64,000 nt of DNA from contig NC_085136.1 in assembly GCF_035046485.1 (NCBI RefSeq), forward strand, positions 163,367,963 to 163,431,962, in the 5' to 3' direction. A program made the translations under genes and the position numbers. Shown piece by piece: positions 23,053 through 34,139 of this stretch. Each line of letters opens with the position of its first letter. Positions within the stretch are counted from its first letter, which is position 1. Below the pieces are notes generated by a model. That model was not told the DNA's origin. It saw only the letters and a list, made by a program, of their open reading frames with translations, and ran no database searches. This DNA is from Aedes albopictus. Taxonomy: Eukaryota; Arthropoda; Insecta; Diptera; Culicidae.

Positions 23053-24219
23053 TTGACAAAAACAAATTGAAACACACAACTTTTAGGCTATTTGATCTAG
23101 AAAACTTAGTTATTTAACTAAACCGATCGGTTCAAAGATGCCACTTGATAGAAAATTCAATAATCTTTCGAATAAGGGTTAAAAAAGTGCGATAAGTTTG
23201 ACCATTTTAAAGTTATAGCCAGTTAAGGCAATAAGAGTCAAAAACATGGGGAGTTCAATAACTACGAAACGGTTGAGATTTGACCATATGCGTATAACAA
23301 TTTTTTTCACCATTTATGGTCCTCTATCACCCTTTAAAAAGTTTGCACTCAGGAACCTAGCACCTTGTATATACTGAAGAGGGTCCAAAATATATTGGGG
23401 TGTCCAAAACAGTGAAAACTGATGCTTCAAAATCAGTTATTTTCATCAAATTTTCAGTCAGAAATGACCTTGTGGGTATTTTTAACGGACAGTGGAGGCT
23501 TTTACGAACATACTAACATCATCATTATGTGTTGTAAATACCCTCTGAATCTGTTTGATTTTGAATTAAATTCAAACCAATGTCCTCTAGGGATCCAAAA
23601 TTCAAACGTTACCCTAATTTACTATCTCACAAAAAAAATCATGACAGAAACAAGAGATCTAAAAGATGAAAATGACGGAACTACACACAAAAAAATATTC
23701 CCGTTAGATATACGTGAATCTTCACGTGAATTGAAATTCGCTTTCCTTATTCGCTTTCCTAATCGAGCCACATATCATCATGCCAATGCTACGTGATTTG
23801 TCACGTAGGTAGTGCTACATATTGTCATTACGTGACTTTCCAGTGTGAAAAAAACAACCAAAAATCAACATGGCGCTGAACTATTGTCGTCGCAGTTGAA
23901 ACCCGAAGTTTCCCCACTTCCCGAACTTCCGACAATCGAATTTTCTCAAAATCCATACGGGAAACCTAACGTCGGACGTAGTGCGCTGGACAGCGGACCC
24001 ATTGGCGTAGCTAGGGGGGGTTCCAGGGGTGCCTGGCACCCCCTAGAACAAATTTGGCACCCCCTAGAATTTTTCCTTGACAGTCACCTAAAATTTAAAA
24101 TTTCACACAATAAATTCCAATATTTATTAATGGCACATTCGAATAAAACTTAAACACACCCAGAATTACTTATATACCTGTTGTACGTTTTGGCGTTTTG
24201 GATATTGGTAAGAACAATC

Positions 24220-27180
24220 AACAGACTTCTCCATGGATTCCTCCAGAAATACCTATATATATTCATACAGTGATTTTTCTAGGCTTTCTTTATGGTTTCC
24301 TCCCGATATTTTTTCAATAAACTTTCCTTAGGATTCTCCAGGCAGTTCTGATGGGGTTGTATATTCTAAAAAAATCTGTAGAGATTGATCCATCATTTTC
24401 TTGTAGTATTTCTTTCGAAAATTCTTACTATGGTACTTCTTGGAATTCTACTAAAAATTTTTCTTGGGATTTTTTCAGGAATTCCTGGTGGGATTATCCA
24501 CGACAACCTTCCTGGATCCTTTCAGAAGTTCCTCCGTTGATTCTTCCAGGAATTCCTTCAGAGATTTTATTCAGAGATTCTTCCAGAAAATTTTCATGAA
24601 ATTCCTCCAGGAGCTTATATTGGCCTTCCTCCGGGAACTGTGGCTATGATTCCAGCAATTTCTCTTAGAACTGTGGTACCTTCAGAATTTCACCCTTTCT
24701 TCAAGGATTTAACCAGGACTTCCTCCAGAGGTTCTTCCGGGAATTCCACGGGGGATTTCTCCAAGAATTTCTATTGGCCTTCCTTCATGAATTCCAGCTG
24801 GAATTGTTCAAACAATTCCCATTAGGACTGCTTCAGAAATACTTCCACGGATTTCACCTGGCATACTTACTTGCTGCAATACTTTCAGGAAATCTTCCTG
24901 AGATTCCTCCAGAGATCCATCAGGGATTCCTCCAGTATATTTCTACCGATTCTTTGAAGGAGAACTGTAACTGTTCCTCCAGGCATGTGTTAGAGGAATT
25001 TCTCTTAAAATATCCCCGGAATTTCTGATTCTAGGATTTCTTTAGAAATAACTTCTATGATATCTCCTGGAATTGCAGGAATTCCTCCAGATCTGCGCTT
25101 CCCAAACTCCGTTTTCGTGGCGCACCAGCCTCTCGAGGGCTCGCTAAAAGGAGTAGAAAATGCGAGCCTGCGACACGTGGGGGCGCCACGAAAACTGAGT
25201 TTGGAAAGCGCTGCTCCAGATATTCCAGCTGGGATTCCTTTAGCAATTCCTGCGGTTCTTTCAGCTATTCTTCCATAATACATTCTAACTGTGGTAGTTC
25301 AGAAATTATGCTACGGAATCTTCTAGAGCTTTCTCCTGGCTTTTTTGCTGGGAACTTTCCAGATAATCTTCCTGAAATTCTTGCAGAAATTTCTTTGGTT
25401 GTTCTACCAGGGATTTCTCCAAGGATTCCTCCAGAAATTTCTCATGGAATTCCTGCAAGAACTCCCTTTGGCCTTCTTCTAATAATACCTTAAACAACTC
25501 CTCCTACGGTTCTTCCAGCAATTCCTTCAGAAATTCTTACTATGATATGTCCAGAAATTCTTCTGGTGATTCCTTTACGAATTTATCCTAGCATTAAAGC
25601 TGGAATTCCTCCGGGAAATCTTCCTCACATTTCTTCAGAAATTCTTTCTGCGATTCCTTCAGGGCCTTCTCTATAGATTCTTACAGAATACCTCTACCGG
25701 TTCTTGCAGGGACTTCTCTAGGCATTCCTGATGGGGTTTCTCTATAACTTCCTGTATAGTTTCCTCCAGCCATTCCTCCTAGGATTTCCGCTGCGATTTC
25801 TACAATAACGCAACCCAGAGTCCTTTTAAGAATACCTCTTCAGATTTTTCCTGTGACTTTTTGAGAACCTTTCCTTGCAGAAGTACCTTCGGTGTTTCCT
25901 CCTGGATATCCGAAAGTTTTTTTCCTGGGATTTCTCCAAATATTTCTCATTCGATTCCTCCAGAAACTCCTCTTGATCCTCTTTCATCCAGGAACTCCTC
26001 CTGGGATTCCATAAGCGATTACTGCTGCTTCTAATGTTTCAGGAATGCCCCCTAGGTCTCCTCCAGAAATTCTCACTGTGATACCTGCAGGAATCTCTGT
26101 AGGGATTTCTCCCGGCATTCTTGCTAGGAATCCTAGGCATACTTACAGATTTGCTTTTGATTCTTCCGGGGATCTTTCTAAAAACTCATCCAGGATTTGC
26201 TCTAGAGTTTTTATTCGTGGATTACTATAGAAATTAATCACGGTATTTCTCCTGGAAATCCTTTTGGGCTTCTTCAAGGAATTCCAGTAGAAATCTTTCG
26301 AATTTCGGGAATAGTTGGAATTACCAGAGAAATCCTAGGAGGTGTTACTAGAGAAATCTCTAGTGAAATCCTACAGGAATGTACGAAAAAAAAACTTGTA
26401 ATTACTTAGAAGGCACAGAATTGACAAATTAAAGGATGAAGTTGCGAAAAAAAATCGCGTTGTTTTTTTAAAATTCTTTATGATTTATTTGTATTTATAT
26501 TTATTGCTTCCAAAAATTGCAGAATTTGAAAATCAGAAATTCTCAACTGGTCTTGTTCAAAGAAAACCCTGTGACATTCACGAAAGCTTACTGACAGATT
26601 TCCAAATAAATTGCCGGAAAAAATCCATCAAAACTACCTTAGAACTTTCAAAGTAGTTTCCAAAAGAATTCATATAAGAATTATCAGAGGAATTCCTGAA
26701 GAAAATATTACGACTTTATAAAGAAATTGGCCAAATCCAATCTCAAAATGAATTCCCGAAATATTTTCAATAAAAAAAAAACAAAACAAATTTCGAAGAA
26801 ATTCTCAAAGAATTATTCGAAAGCATCAAAGGAATTTTTGAAGAAAATTTAAAAAGAACTCTAAAGTAATTGCCGTAGAATCACCTTGACAGATTTTTTA
26901 AAGAATCGCCAAAGATTTTTTTTTTCAAATAAATTCCCTGGGAAAATCTCTAAGAAATTTGCCGAATCAATTTCAAAACGAATCATCAAAGAAGTTCCCA
27001 AAGTAATAATCGAAGTTTCCAAAATTTCCGAATAAATTGCTGATGAAATTCTCAAAAAAAAAGTTCAATGCAAGAAACATCGGAATTACCGAAGGTATTC
27101 CGAAATCATCTGCTGCAGGAATTCCTTAAGAATTTCCAAAGGAATTGCATGAAGATTAATTGGATTTTTTTTAAAAAGCA
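24220..27180. repeat. 12-bp TTCCTCCAGGAA minisatellite, orientation switches near 26340
   Basis: Diverged 12-bp units (TTCTTCCAGGAA, TTCCTTCAGAGA and similar) run for about 2.1 kb. After about 26340 the reverse-complement form appears (GAGGAATTCCTGAAG), much more diverged. The many short open frames here are tetrapeptide repeats from a 12-bp unit, not genes. Confidence 0.8.
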
Positions 27181-27240
27181 AATATCAATAAAAAAAAATT
27201 AGCTTTATAAAGCATTCTATTCATCAGATATATTACCAAT

Positions 27241-27338
27241 ACAGTCGAAATCGGAATTTGGTGCGAGCATCAGAATCCCGATGAGAAAAAAACGAAGTTT
27301 GCTCGCACCAAATTCCGGGTTTCAACTGGATTGATAAT
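27241..27338. repeat. 98-bp foldback element
   Basis: Arms ACAGTCGAAATCGGAATTTG and CAAATTCCGGGTTTCAACTG pair, continued by GTGCGAGC / GCTCGCAC. Its ends resemble those of the CAGTTGAAA-end MITE. Confidence 0.6.
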
Positions 27339-28195
27339 ATGTTAGTGAAGCTTCAGAACGGAACTCAGGATAACCAAGTGCAAAATATGTAGTTTTGAGA
27401 ATCATACTCACATTTTTCTGTAAAAGTATTTTCATGTCCACGTGATTCAACTAATTAAAAAACGCTTTTTAGCCATTAATGTTGTGGTCAAACCAAATAT
27501 GCAAATATGTATCCTGATTTTGCAATTTTACGTATTTATAGGTATTTATAACCCTTAAAATTTTTCTTGAAAACTATTTTTGTAAGGGTTATTATTATGC
27601 AATAAAACAAAAAGGATGTCACGATGAATACATGTTACACGCAAATTTGTGGATATTTTATAGTTTCCGAGATTTACAGTCTAATAATTGCTTCGAAAAT
27701 GTGATCTAATGGACCTGATTGTTTTCAATCCACAAAACAGGGGTTGTCGCGATGATTGCTAAGTAGTTCAGTTCAAACTGAAAATACAAATTCATGTACT
27801 TCATTTTTCTGGCGACGCAGTATATCATTATACTTAGAAATTGAGGGTGAATCGGTATTTCTCTTTACAAAAAAGCAACCTGGAAGCCATTGAAACTGGC
27901 ACCCCCTAGGCACCCCCTAGGAAAAAATCCTAGATACGCCAATGAGCGGACCTGGCCCTCTATCCAGCGCACTGTGCCCGACGTACGTCCGACACACGAT
28001 TTAGGAGAAAACTCGATTTTCGCGAGGCAAAAATTCCGATTTTCAACTGCATGAAACTTAAATATTACTCGTGGTTTGCTGGATATTCATAAACGTAAGT
28101 GTCTGAAATTAATCGTAATATACTTTTAAAAGAACAAATTATTTTTTCCATAGTATTATATTGGATTGTATGAACTGGTGACGCTTTCTTTGCAG

Positions 28196-29070
28196 GATTG
28201 GAAGGAATACCTGAAGCTAACCGATGTAAATTACAAAAATAACAAACACGAACATCTTTTTGTGCGTATCAGCAGCTGGAAACAAAACGTAAGTTCTTGT
28301 GCATGAATATTCAAGTTTAAAGTAAATTTAACTTTTGTGGTATTCCAATAACCAAAATAATGTAACACATTCTATACATTTTACTATGAGCCTTTGCACG
28401 AATTTGACCGCGGTCCTGCTCACTCCCACAGAAAATTTGAAAACAGCGCGCACAGTAAAAGTCACATTTCACTTTTACTGTGCGAACTGTTTTCAAGTTT
28501 TCTGTGGGAGTGAGCAGTACGCCAAATTCGTGCAGAGGCTCATTATTGTTTATTATGAGCATCATCAATATGACATTTCCATAGACAAAGAGACAACCAA
28601 TGCCACACCTTTCATTTGTGCTCATTCTGCACTTCGAATGACGTGACAAAAGTCGAGTCGAACGTCTCACCCGATTCCCGTAGTCGAATGCGGTGAGAAG
28701 AGTCGGTGTGAGTGAACACCGATGAACTCTCACCGCATTCTCATAGTCGATTTTGATCGACAAATGTCGCTTTCAAGTGACGTTTGCGGGTGAGAAGAGT
28801 CGCAACCTCAGGAGGTGTCGAGAGCTCAATCGACACCAAATAAAAACAACAAATTGTACATAATTGGTAAGTAGATGTGTAAATAAACCTTCATCTATTT
28901 ATTTCTTTAATAATTAAACATATTTTGCATGATATTTTCAGATGAAATCGTACCGACTGACTGCTGGAGAGGTGACCAAATCCACCACCACTACAGCACA
29001 CTCTTCGCGCTGTTCCGATAGAAAAGCCTCAAAGTTGCTGTTACACCAGAAGCGTCGGATGGCCGCTTAA
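28196..29070 (+). CDS. Possible last two exons of an unrecognised gene
   Basis: Exon 28196-28288 (93 bp) is preceded by TTTCTTTGCAG and followed by GTAAGT. It encodes 31 residues (DWKEYLKLTDVN..). A second exon, 28942-29070, follows an ATTTTCAG acceptor and encodes 42 residues (MKSYRLTAGEVTKS..) before TAA. Both exons are in phase 0, so the join keeps frame. I do not recognise the protein. The intron between them holds two foldback elements. Upstream exons were not found; the left side is occupied by the split MITE. A TA-flanked transposon starts 187 bp after the stop, and no AATAAA is seen before it. It could be a fragment or pseudogene. Confidence 0.35.
28389..28546. repeat. Foldback element with TTTCTGTGGGAGTGAGCA arms
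   Basis: TGCTCACTCCCACAGAAAAT at the left pairs with TTTTCTGTGGGAGTGAGCAG at the right. The inner GCGCACAGTAAAAG / CTTTTACTGTGCG also pairs. GAGCCTTTGCACGAATT pairs with AATTCGTGCAGAGGCTC at the outside. Open frames on both strands here mirror each other and are not genes. Confidence 0.85.
28610..28850. repeat. Diverged copy of the CTCATTCTGCAC..CTCACC repeat
   Basis: It contains GTGCTCATTCTGCACTTCGAATGA and several short inverted pieces (CTCACCGCATTC / GAATGCGGTGAG). The other copy, in reverse orientation, flanks the palindrome at 36589-36773 (36780-36860). Confidence 0.5.
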
Positions 29071-30004
29071 TTCGGAAATCACTTCTGCTCGCCGTTCGGA
29101 ACCTGCAAAATGTGGAACCGTGGACTTAAATGCACTATTTTTTTTTTCGAATGATAGCATCCGCTTGCTGAAACTAAAGCGCTGACTAAGTTAGAGGGCT
29201 GTATTGGCACAAATGGCTGGCATGAAATTAGAGCAAAGATCTACGTTTACTGTGTAAAGCCTGTCCACGTTAAATTTCGGACACCGAACCGCTAGTATTT
29301 CAAACAATCCAGTGTCGAAACATGCAAACCTCGATGTTTCCCGTATAATTCAGAACCTAACTTCGAGAACTTACTTTGGTTGATTCAAATGTGTTCATAT
29401 TCGACAGTTATGACATTTCCAAAAAATGTGATGAAAATGGATTTTGTAAAATTGTGTTAAATATATTAGAAGGTACAGTCCAATATCATCAGAAATGAAC
29501 TCCATTGTTTCATCAACTATTTCTGAAGTGGATTTATTTTAACGTACTAGTCCTGAAGAATTACTTACGAGATAGAAGATGTTTGTTTTTAAAACCTATA
29601 ACAGGATTTTTTGTACGTTAACAAAAATAACAAAATGGTTTTTCGCATACTTCGTAAACCTTCGTAAACCATAGATGGAACCGAAGAATATGAAACTCTA
29701 GGACACAAAACTGCCACTCTAAAGAAGTTACAGGCATCCTGAAACAAAAAAAAATGTTCAAGTTTTGATTTGTCGCTGTAATTGTCAAAAATCTATCGAA
29801 TAACGTAAATCTATTTTATAATGAGTGAAAAAATACAAATTTCCTAAATTTTGAATTGTGAATAATTAAACCAAAACTGATGATTGTGGGAAATCCTTTG
29901 ATTGGAATCTGAAGTATATGATATTTGCAACGTACAAGAATGAAACAAGTGACAGAAAATCCATAACTGTGAGAATAGGCTAGTACATTTGGAAAACAGG
30001 ATCC

Positions 30005-30257
30005 TTAAGGAGAAACATCAGAGGATACAAATATGGTTGCCACAATGGCCGACTTGGACCCCTACTCACGTATTCAAAAGCACGAATCTTGAAAATTCGT
30101 AAACAAATGCGCTCAATTTGGAAAAGCTGCCTCTTTTTGCAAGTGAGCAAAGCCAGGATAAACAAGTGCGGCTTGGTTCGATGCTTCATTCGTCAGAGTT
30201 GTGCCTCTAAAGTTTGTATGCAAAATTGCAACGGGATTTCTTGATATTTCACCTTAA
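30005..30257. mobile_element. TTAA-bounded MITE (copy B)
   Basis: Same ends as copy A at 5753-5985 (TTAAGGAGAAACATC and GATATTTCACCTTAA). It has an extra stretch of about 20 bp (CTCAATTTGGAAAAGCTGCC) that copy A lacks. Confidence 0.8.
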
Positions 30258-30328
30258 ATTGGGTATTTCGAGCAGATCGCTAAAATGTCTCTATAAGATG
30301 CCATAAACCAATTGTATATTTCAGCAGC

Positions 30329-30390
30329 AAATTTTGAAAACGACGTATAATCAATGCTACACCATTGATTATACGTCGTTTTCAAAATTT
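30329..30390. repeat. Perfect 28-bp hairpin with 6-nt loop
   Basis: The arm AAATTTTGAAAACGACGTAT.. and its exact reverse complement are separated by CTACAC. The absence of mismatches suggests a young palindrome compared with the decayed sequence around it. Confidence 0.8.
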
Positions 30391-30590
30391 GTTACTGATT
30401 TAATGTATATTTTTCTATTTTTTCTACGACCTCAGCGTCATGTTTGAATAGCATTTTATTTGGAATTTGTAAATAAATCGTTTTCAAGATTCTGCCGTTT
30501 TTAAGTGTCCAAAATTTAACGTGGACAGGCTTTAATTGAGAAAAAAAATCACTCAAATTTGACGTGATGATCCAAAATAAAGTTTTTCGC

Positions 30591-30706
30591 TATAGGGCAC
30601 TGCATTGTTTTGATTTTGTATGGGTTTTTGACATTTCTTGGCCTTGTTGTTTACAAAATTTCTGTAAGAGTGAAAGAGAAGGAGAGAATATCATGCAGTG
30701 CCCTAT
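30591..30706. mobile_element. Small MITE with GGGCACTGCAT ends
   Basis: Ends TATAGGGCACTGCAT and ATGCAGTGCCCTATA are inverted; the flanking TATA probably includes the target duplication. About 116 bp, non-coding. Confidence 0.75.
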
Positions 30707-30929
30707 AATTAAATATTGATGTTTCCACTTATAGACTCCAGACAGAAAATGTCTTTACAATTTTCCCTTAGTATTTTTTTTTTTATTTTGGCTGTGGTAC
30801 AGATTGTTCTTGGGAGTATTTCAAAAATTCCTCTAGCCATTCCTCCACGTCATGGCCATGTGGTTAACCCGGAAACCCCGCGCCTTTGCACACGGGCCTA
30901 CTCCCCGTATACGATCGTCTAAAAGAAGA

Positions 30930-33590
30930 TATCTTCCAGGATTTTCTTGCATAATCCCTTAAGGGATTAGAATTTCTCCTAAAATGTGTTGAACTAATTC
31001 GTTAAAGAATTCCGCTAAGGATTTTACCTGACACTCTCGTATAGCAATAATACCAGGAATTTCTTCCGTAATTCCTTTAGGGATTCCTCCAGGGATTCTT
31101 CCAAGCATTCGTCCAGGAATTCCACCACCTATATCTCCAAAAATTCCTCCAGGATTCCAGGGAATCTTCCACGATTACTCCCAGGAAATCTTTAAAGGCA
31201 CCCTGCAATAATTTCTTTAGGAATTCTTCTGAAATTACTCTAGGAATTCCTCCATGAATTATTCTGCAGGAATTCCTCCATGAATAACTCAAGGAATTGC
31301 TGTAGAGGTTCCTCTTGGAATTCTTTCCGGAAATCACCCAGAAACTCCTGCAAGGATTCCTTCCAAATATATCCAGGAATTTATCCAGCAGTTCTTCCAG
31401 GAATCTACTTTTTAACACAGAGAAACAGACGTCACACCAGAGCGTTCATGATTAACAAAATGTTTGATCATGAGTAATCATTGATGATTAAAATTCCAAT
31501 TTCAGTGATTATTGATTATGAATAATGGTTAATATGATTTTTATGATGATTAAAGATTATGGATTATGATTAATGATTAAAATTAGTTTTATCTGTGATT
31601 ATTGATTAAAAAAGGCTCATTGATAAAAAAATCATGATTAATCAATCACAAAAAACTGGAAATTAAAAAAAAATATATTTGTTGCTTAACATATTTTTGA
31701 AGTTTCAAAAGTAAAAGGTAATTCTGTGAAAAAAAAATCATAAATTATATTATTTAGAATAGCATTTGAACCAATTCAAATTGGATCATATAAATATTTT
31801 ATATAGTGAATCACTTTTGGTGATGAAGAATGATTAATGATTGATTTTTTTTTCTTATGATTACTGATTAATGATTAAATTGCGAAATCAGTGTGATTAA
31901 GATTAAATAATGATTTAGTGAGACATTTTTGTGATAATGATTAATGATTTTTGATTAATCTTAATCATTAATCATTAACGCTCTGCGTCACACTCTACTC
32001 GCACTCAATTGATTACCTTTTTAACGGTGGATTCAAATATTTGGTAGTTGGTCGATTGGCCACTCGCGGCGCTCACGTCGTTTTTGCTCCTGTTTGACGT
32101 TTGCTCAATACCGCCATCTAGTGGTTGCTCGGCCAAGCACAGCATGATAAGTATTGGGCGGATACGTTTTCGTAACGATGTTTTTAACTGAAATCTGTAC
32201 CAAGAGTTACGCCTGTTTCTCTGTGTTTTTAATATGCATCAATAGTCAAGTCAATAGTATGAGATTCATACCGTCGTACCATCATTGCTCGGATTGAATC
32301 AATTCAGAGAATGTTTGTTTGTACAACGTCCTCAACGAGATCTCCCTTGGAATGCTCCAGACGGTCTTCCTGCATATGAACACAGATGCCGTTTGAAAAG
32401 ACTTCAAACATTGAAATTGAAACACCGATGATAGACGGCTGAAACTCTATTCATCGGCAGATTGTTTCCTCCAGGAATTTCTATGATACTTCTCCAGTGA
32501 TTCCTTCAGGGATTCATCCTGAAATTCCTCCAGGATTTCAATAGGAATTACTACAGGCACTCATTCGAAATTTCTTCAGGTGTTCCTATGAGATATCAGC
32601 AGAAATTCCTTTGAAAATTCTCCTAAGATTCTTCCAGGGATTCCTTCAGAAATTCTTCCAGGGATATCTGCAAAAACTCTTCCATGAATTCCTCCAGATA
32701 TTCCTTCAGGAAGAACTTTCCTCCAAGAACCCCTCTAGATTTTTCTCCAAGAATTCTTCTAGATTTTCCTCCAGGAACTGGAGTACATTGAGGAATTCTT
32801 GAAGGCATTCCATAAGGATTTCCTGGAGGGATATCGGAAGGAATTCCTAAATAAATCCCTGAAGGAACTCCTGAATGAATCGCTCGAGGAATCTCTTCGG
32901 TATTCCTAGATAAACCTCAAAGGAATGCATGGAGGAATTCCTTGAGAAATGCCTGGAGGAATGACTGTATTATCCCTCGCATGTCAAAGAAGAGTCACGG
33001 CAGTGTAAGTTTTGGTGGCACTAAAGTGACTATGACTAACTCCCTGCGGGAATCTTGGAGGTATCTTAGGAGGAATTTCTGGATAAATCCCTGGTGAAAT
33101 TCCAGTAGGAATCCCCGAAAGAAATCTTGGATAAATTTCTGGAGAAATCTCTGGTGAAATTCTTGGAGGAATCCCTGAAGATGTTTTTGGAGTAATTGCT
33201 GAGTGAATTCCTGAAGAATTCTCTGGATGAAGTCATGGAGGAATCCTTAGTGGAATTACAGGATGATTTCCTTTGGGAACTCCGGGAGGGATTTCTGGAA
33301 AAAATTCTGGCAGCACTCCTTGAGGATTTACTGATGGAATTCCAGAAGGATTTCTTAGAAGAATCCCAGCACGAACTCCTGGAGAAACCCTTGTAGGAAT
33401 TTCTAGGGAAGTCTCAAATCCCTGGAGAAAATCTTGGAATATATTCAGAAGAATTCCTGGAGGGATCTAGGAATTCCTGGAGAGATCTGAGATCTCAGAG
33501 ATTCATGGAAGAACTTCTGGAGGAATCCCCGGAACAATTCCTGGAGGAACCATTGGAGGAATTTCCTGAAGGAACCGTTGGAGAAATTGT
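30930..33590. repeat. 12-bp TTCCTCCAGGAA minisatellite, orientation switch near 32800
   Basis: Units TTCCTCCAGGAA run at 30930-31410 and 32460-32790, then reverse-complement units (CCTGGAGGAATT) run at 32800-33590. A CACAGA-end element at 31416-32225 is inserted in the left arm; 32226-32460 is unique. Outer ends were not found. ORFs here (33196-33396 and others) are tetrapeptide repeats. Confidence 0.8.
31416..32225. mobile_element. CACAGA-end element, 7-bp TSD (TTTTTAA), AT-rich expansion
   Basis: Ends CACAGAGAAACAGACGTCAC and GCCTGTTTCTCTGTG are inverted. TTTTTAA is duplicated at 31409-31415 and 32226-32232. Its right part matches, in reverse, the interior of the copies at 37231, 47585 and 55388 (GCGCTCACGTCGTTTTTGCT, GACGTTTGCTCA, CCGCCATCTAGT). 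The left 500 bp is an ATTAATGATTAATG-type simple repeat not present in the other copies. Confidence 0.85.
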
Positions 33591-33773
33591 TAATGTTTTT
33601 ACCTGGTACTGTGAAGGTTAATGAACGAGCAATTCCTTACCGAATTAGATGAAGGTTTTTGAATAAACTCTTTGAAGTAGAATAAAGAAAATAAAAATAA
33701 AGAAATTTAATGAGAAGTTGTTCAAAGGATTTCATTGAGGAAAACTGTATAGAATCTCCCGAGAGAGACATGC

Positions 33774-34131
33774 TTAAGGCGAAACTGGAAGCATTTTCTC
33801 ATTCTTTTGGTTTTTGATTTTTTATTAAATAACGAAGCAATATTTTCAAAATCGGTTTTCGTGCACATGTAGAGTATGGATCAAGGTATCTTCTGATTTT
33901 TTTTGAGGTGGAAAATGTTTTCCATTTTTGCAAAAACCATTTTTTTGTGAAATTTCATTCAAAAATGGTTTCTGCAAAAACGAAAAATATTTTCCACTAC
34001 ATAAAAAATTTAGAAGATACCTTGATCCATACTCTACATGTGCACGAAAACCGATTTTGAAAATATTGCTTCGTTATTTCATAAAAAATCCAAAACCAAA
34101 AAGTGAATTAATGCTTTCAGTTTCGCCTTAA
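33774..34131. mobile_element. TTAA-bounded foldback element
   Basis: It begins TTAAGGCGAAACTGGAAGC and ends GCTTTCAGTTTCGCCTTAA. The arms of about 150 bp are inverted along nearly the whole length, including GTGCACATGTAGAGTATGG and its inverse. The first bases, TTAAGGNGAAAC, match the ends of the MITE at 5753 and 30005, while the interior differs. Confidence 0.85.
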
Positions 34132-34139
34132 GAACAATT

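Larger units (their letters stand above)
21003..23367 (+). mobile_element. TA-flanked element with about 300-bp TIRs carrying a CCHC ORF
   Basis: The left arm starts CAGGGTGTTAGGTTCATGAG and the right arm ends CTCAGGAACCTAGCACCTTG. The two arms match as inverted repeats for about 300 bp (21003-21300 and 23085-23367). TA is duplicated at 21001-21002 and 23368-23369. A second, inner inverted repeat lies at 21366-21607. The body holds a zinc-knuckle ORF (21727-23052) instead of a transposase, which is unusual. A 334-bp hAT-type element is nested in the ORF. A diverged piece of the arm recurs at 62290-62450. Superfamily unknown; TA duplication is compatible with Tc1/mariner. Confidence 0.8.
20584..23614. 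mobile_element. Outer TIR element with GGGTAAC ends, TA flanks
   Basis: The left end GGGTAACCAATATAATTTGG and right end CCAAAATTCAAACGTTACCC are imperfect inverted repeats, each flanked by TA. Subterminal TTTTGGACCC / GGGTCCAAAA also pair. Most of its present length is a second element (21003-23367) inserted in it; its own sequence is 20584-21000 plus 23370-23614, about 0.66 kb, with no coding capacity. Confidence 0.65.
24000..27944. mobile_element. hAT-like element, 8-bp TSD (AGCGGACC), minisatellite interior
   Basis: Ends CATTGGCGTAGCTAGG and CCTAGATACGCCAATG are inverted. AGCGGACC is duplicated at 23992-23999 and 27945-27952. The second copy of the host repeat at 54327-54690 shows the unoccupied site. 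Just inside each end is the repeated phrase TGGCACCCCCTAGAA / GGCACCCCCTAGG. The interior has no transposase. About 24220-26340 is a 12-bp TTCCTCCAGGAA-type minisatellite, 26340-27180 carries more diverged units in the opposite orientation, and the rest is AT-rich. Confidence 0.85.
23892..28049. mobile_element. CAGTTGAAA-end MITE, copy 1, split by a 3.9-kb insertion
   Basis: It begins near CGCAGTTGAAACCCGAAG and ends near CCGATTTTCAACTGC. The second copy at 54327-54690 matches on both sides of the insertion. Without the insertion at 24000-27944 it would be about 210 bp. Its centre can fold (GCGCTGGA / TCCAGCGC, GTCGGACGT / ACGTCCGAC). Confidence 0.75.
29257..30532. mobile_element. TA-flanked TIR element, AAGCCTGTCCACG ends
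   Basis: Ends AAGCCTGTCCACGTTAAATT and AATTTAACGTGGACAGGCTT are inverted and flanked by TA (29255-29256 and 30533-30534). It is 1,276 bp with no coding capacity seen. A TTAA MITE (30005-30257) and a perfect hairpin (30329-30390) are nested in it. Confidence 0.8.

Noticed and set aside
28317..28763. 148-codon frame on - and 103-codon frame on +
   Set aside because: They overlie a palindrome and mirror each other (LLTPTENLKT in both).
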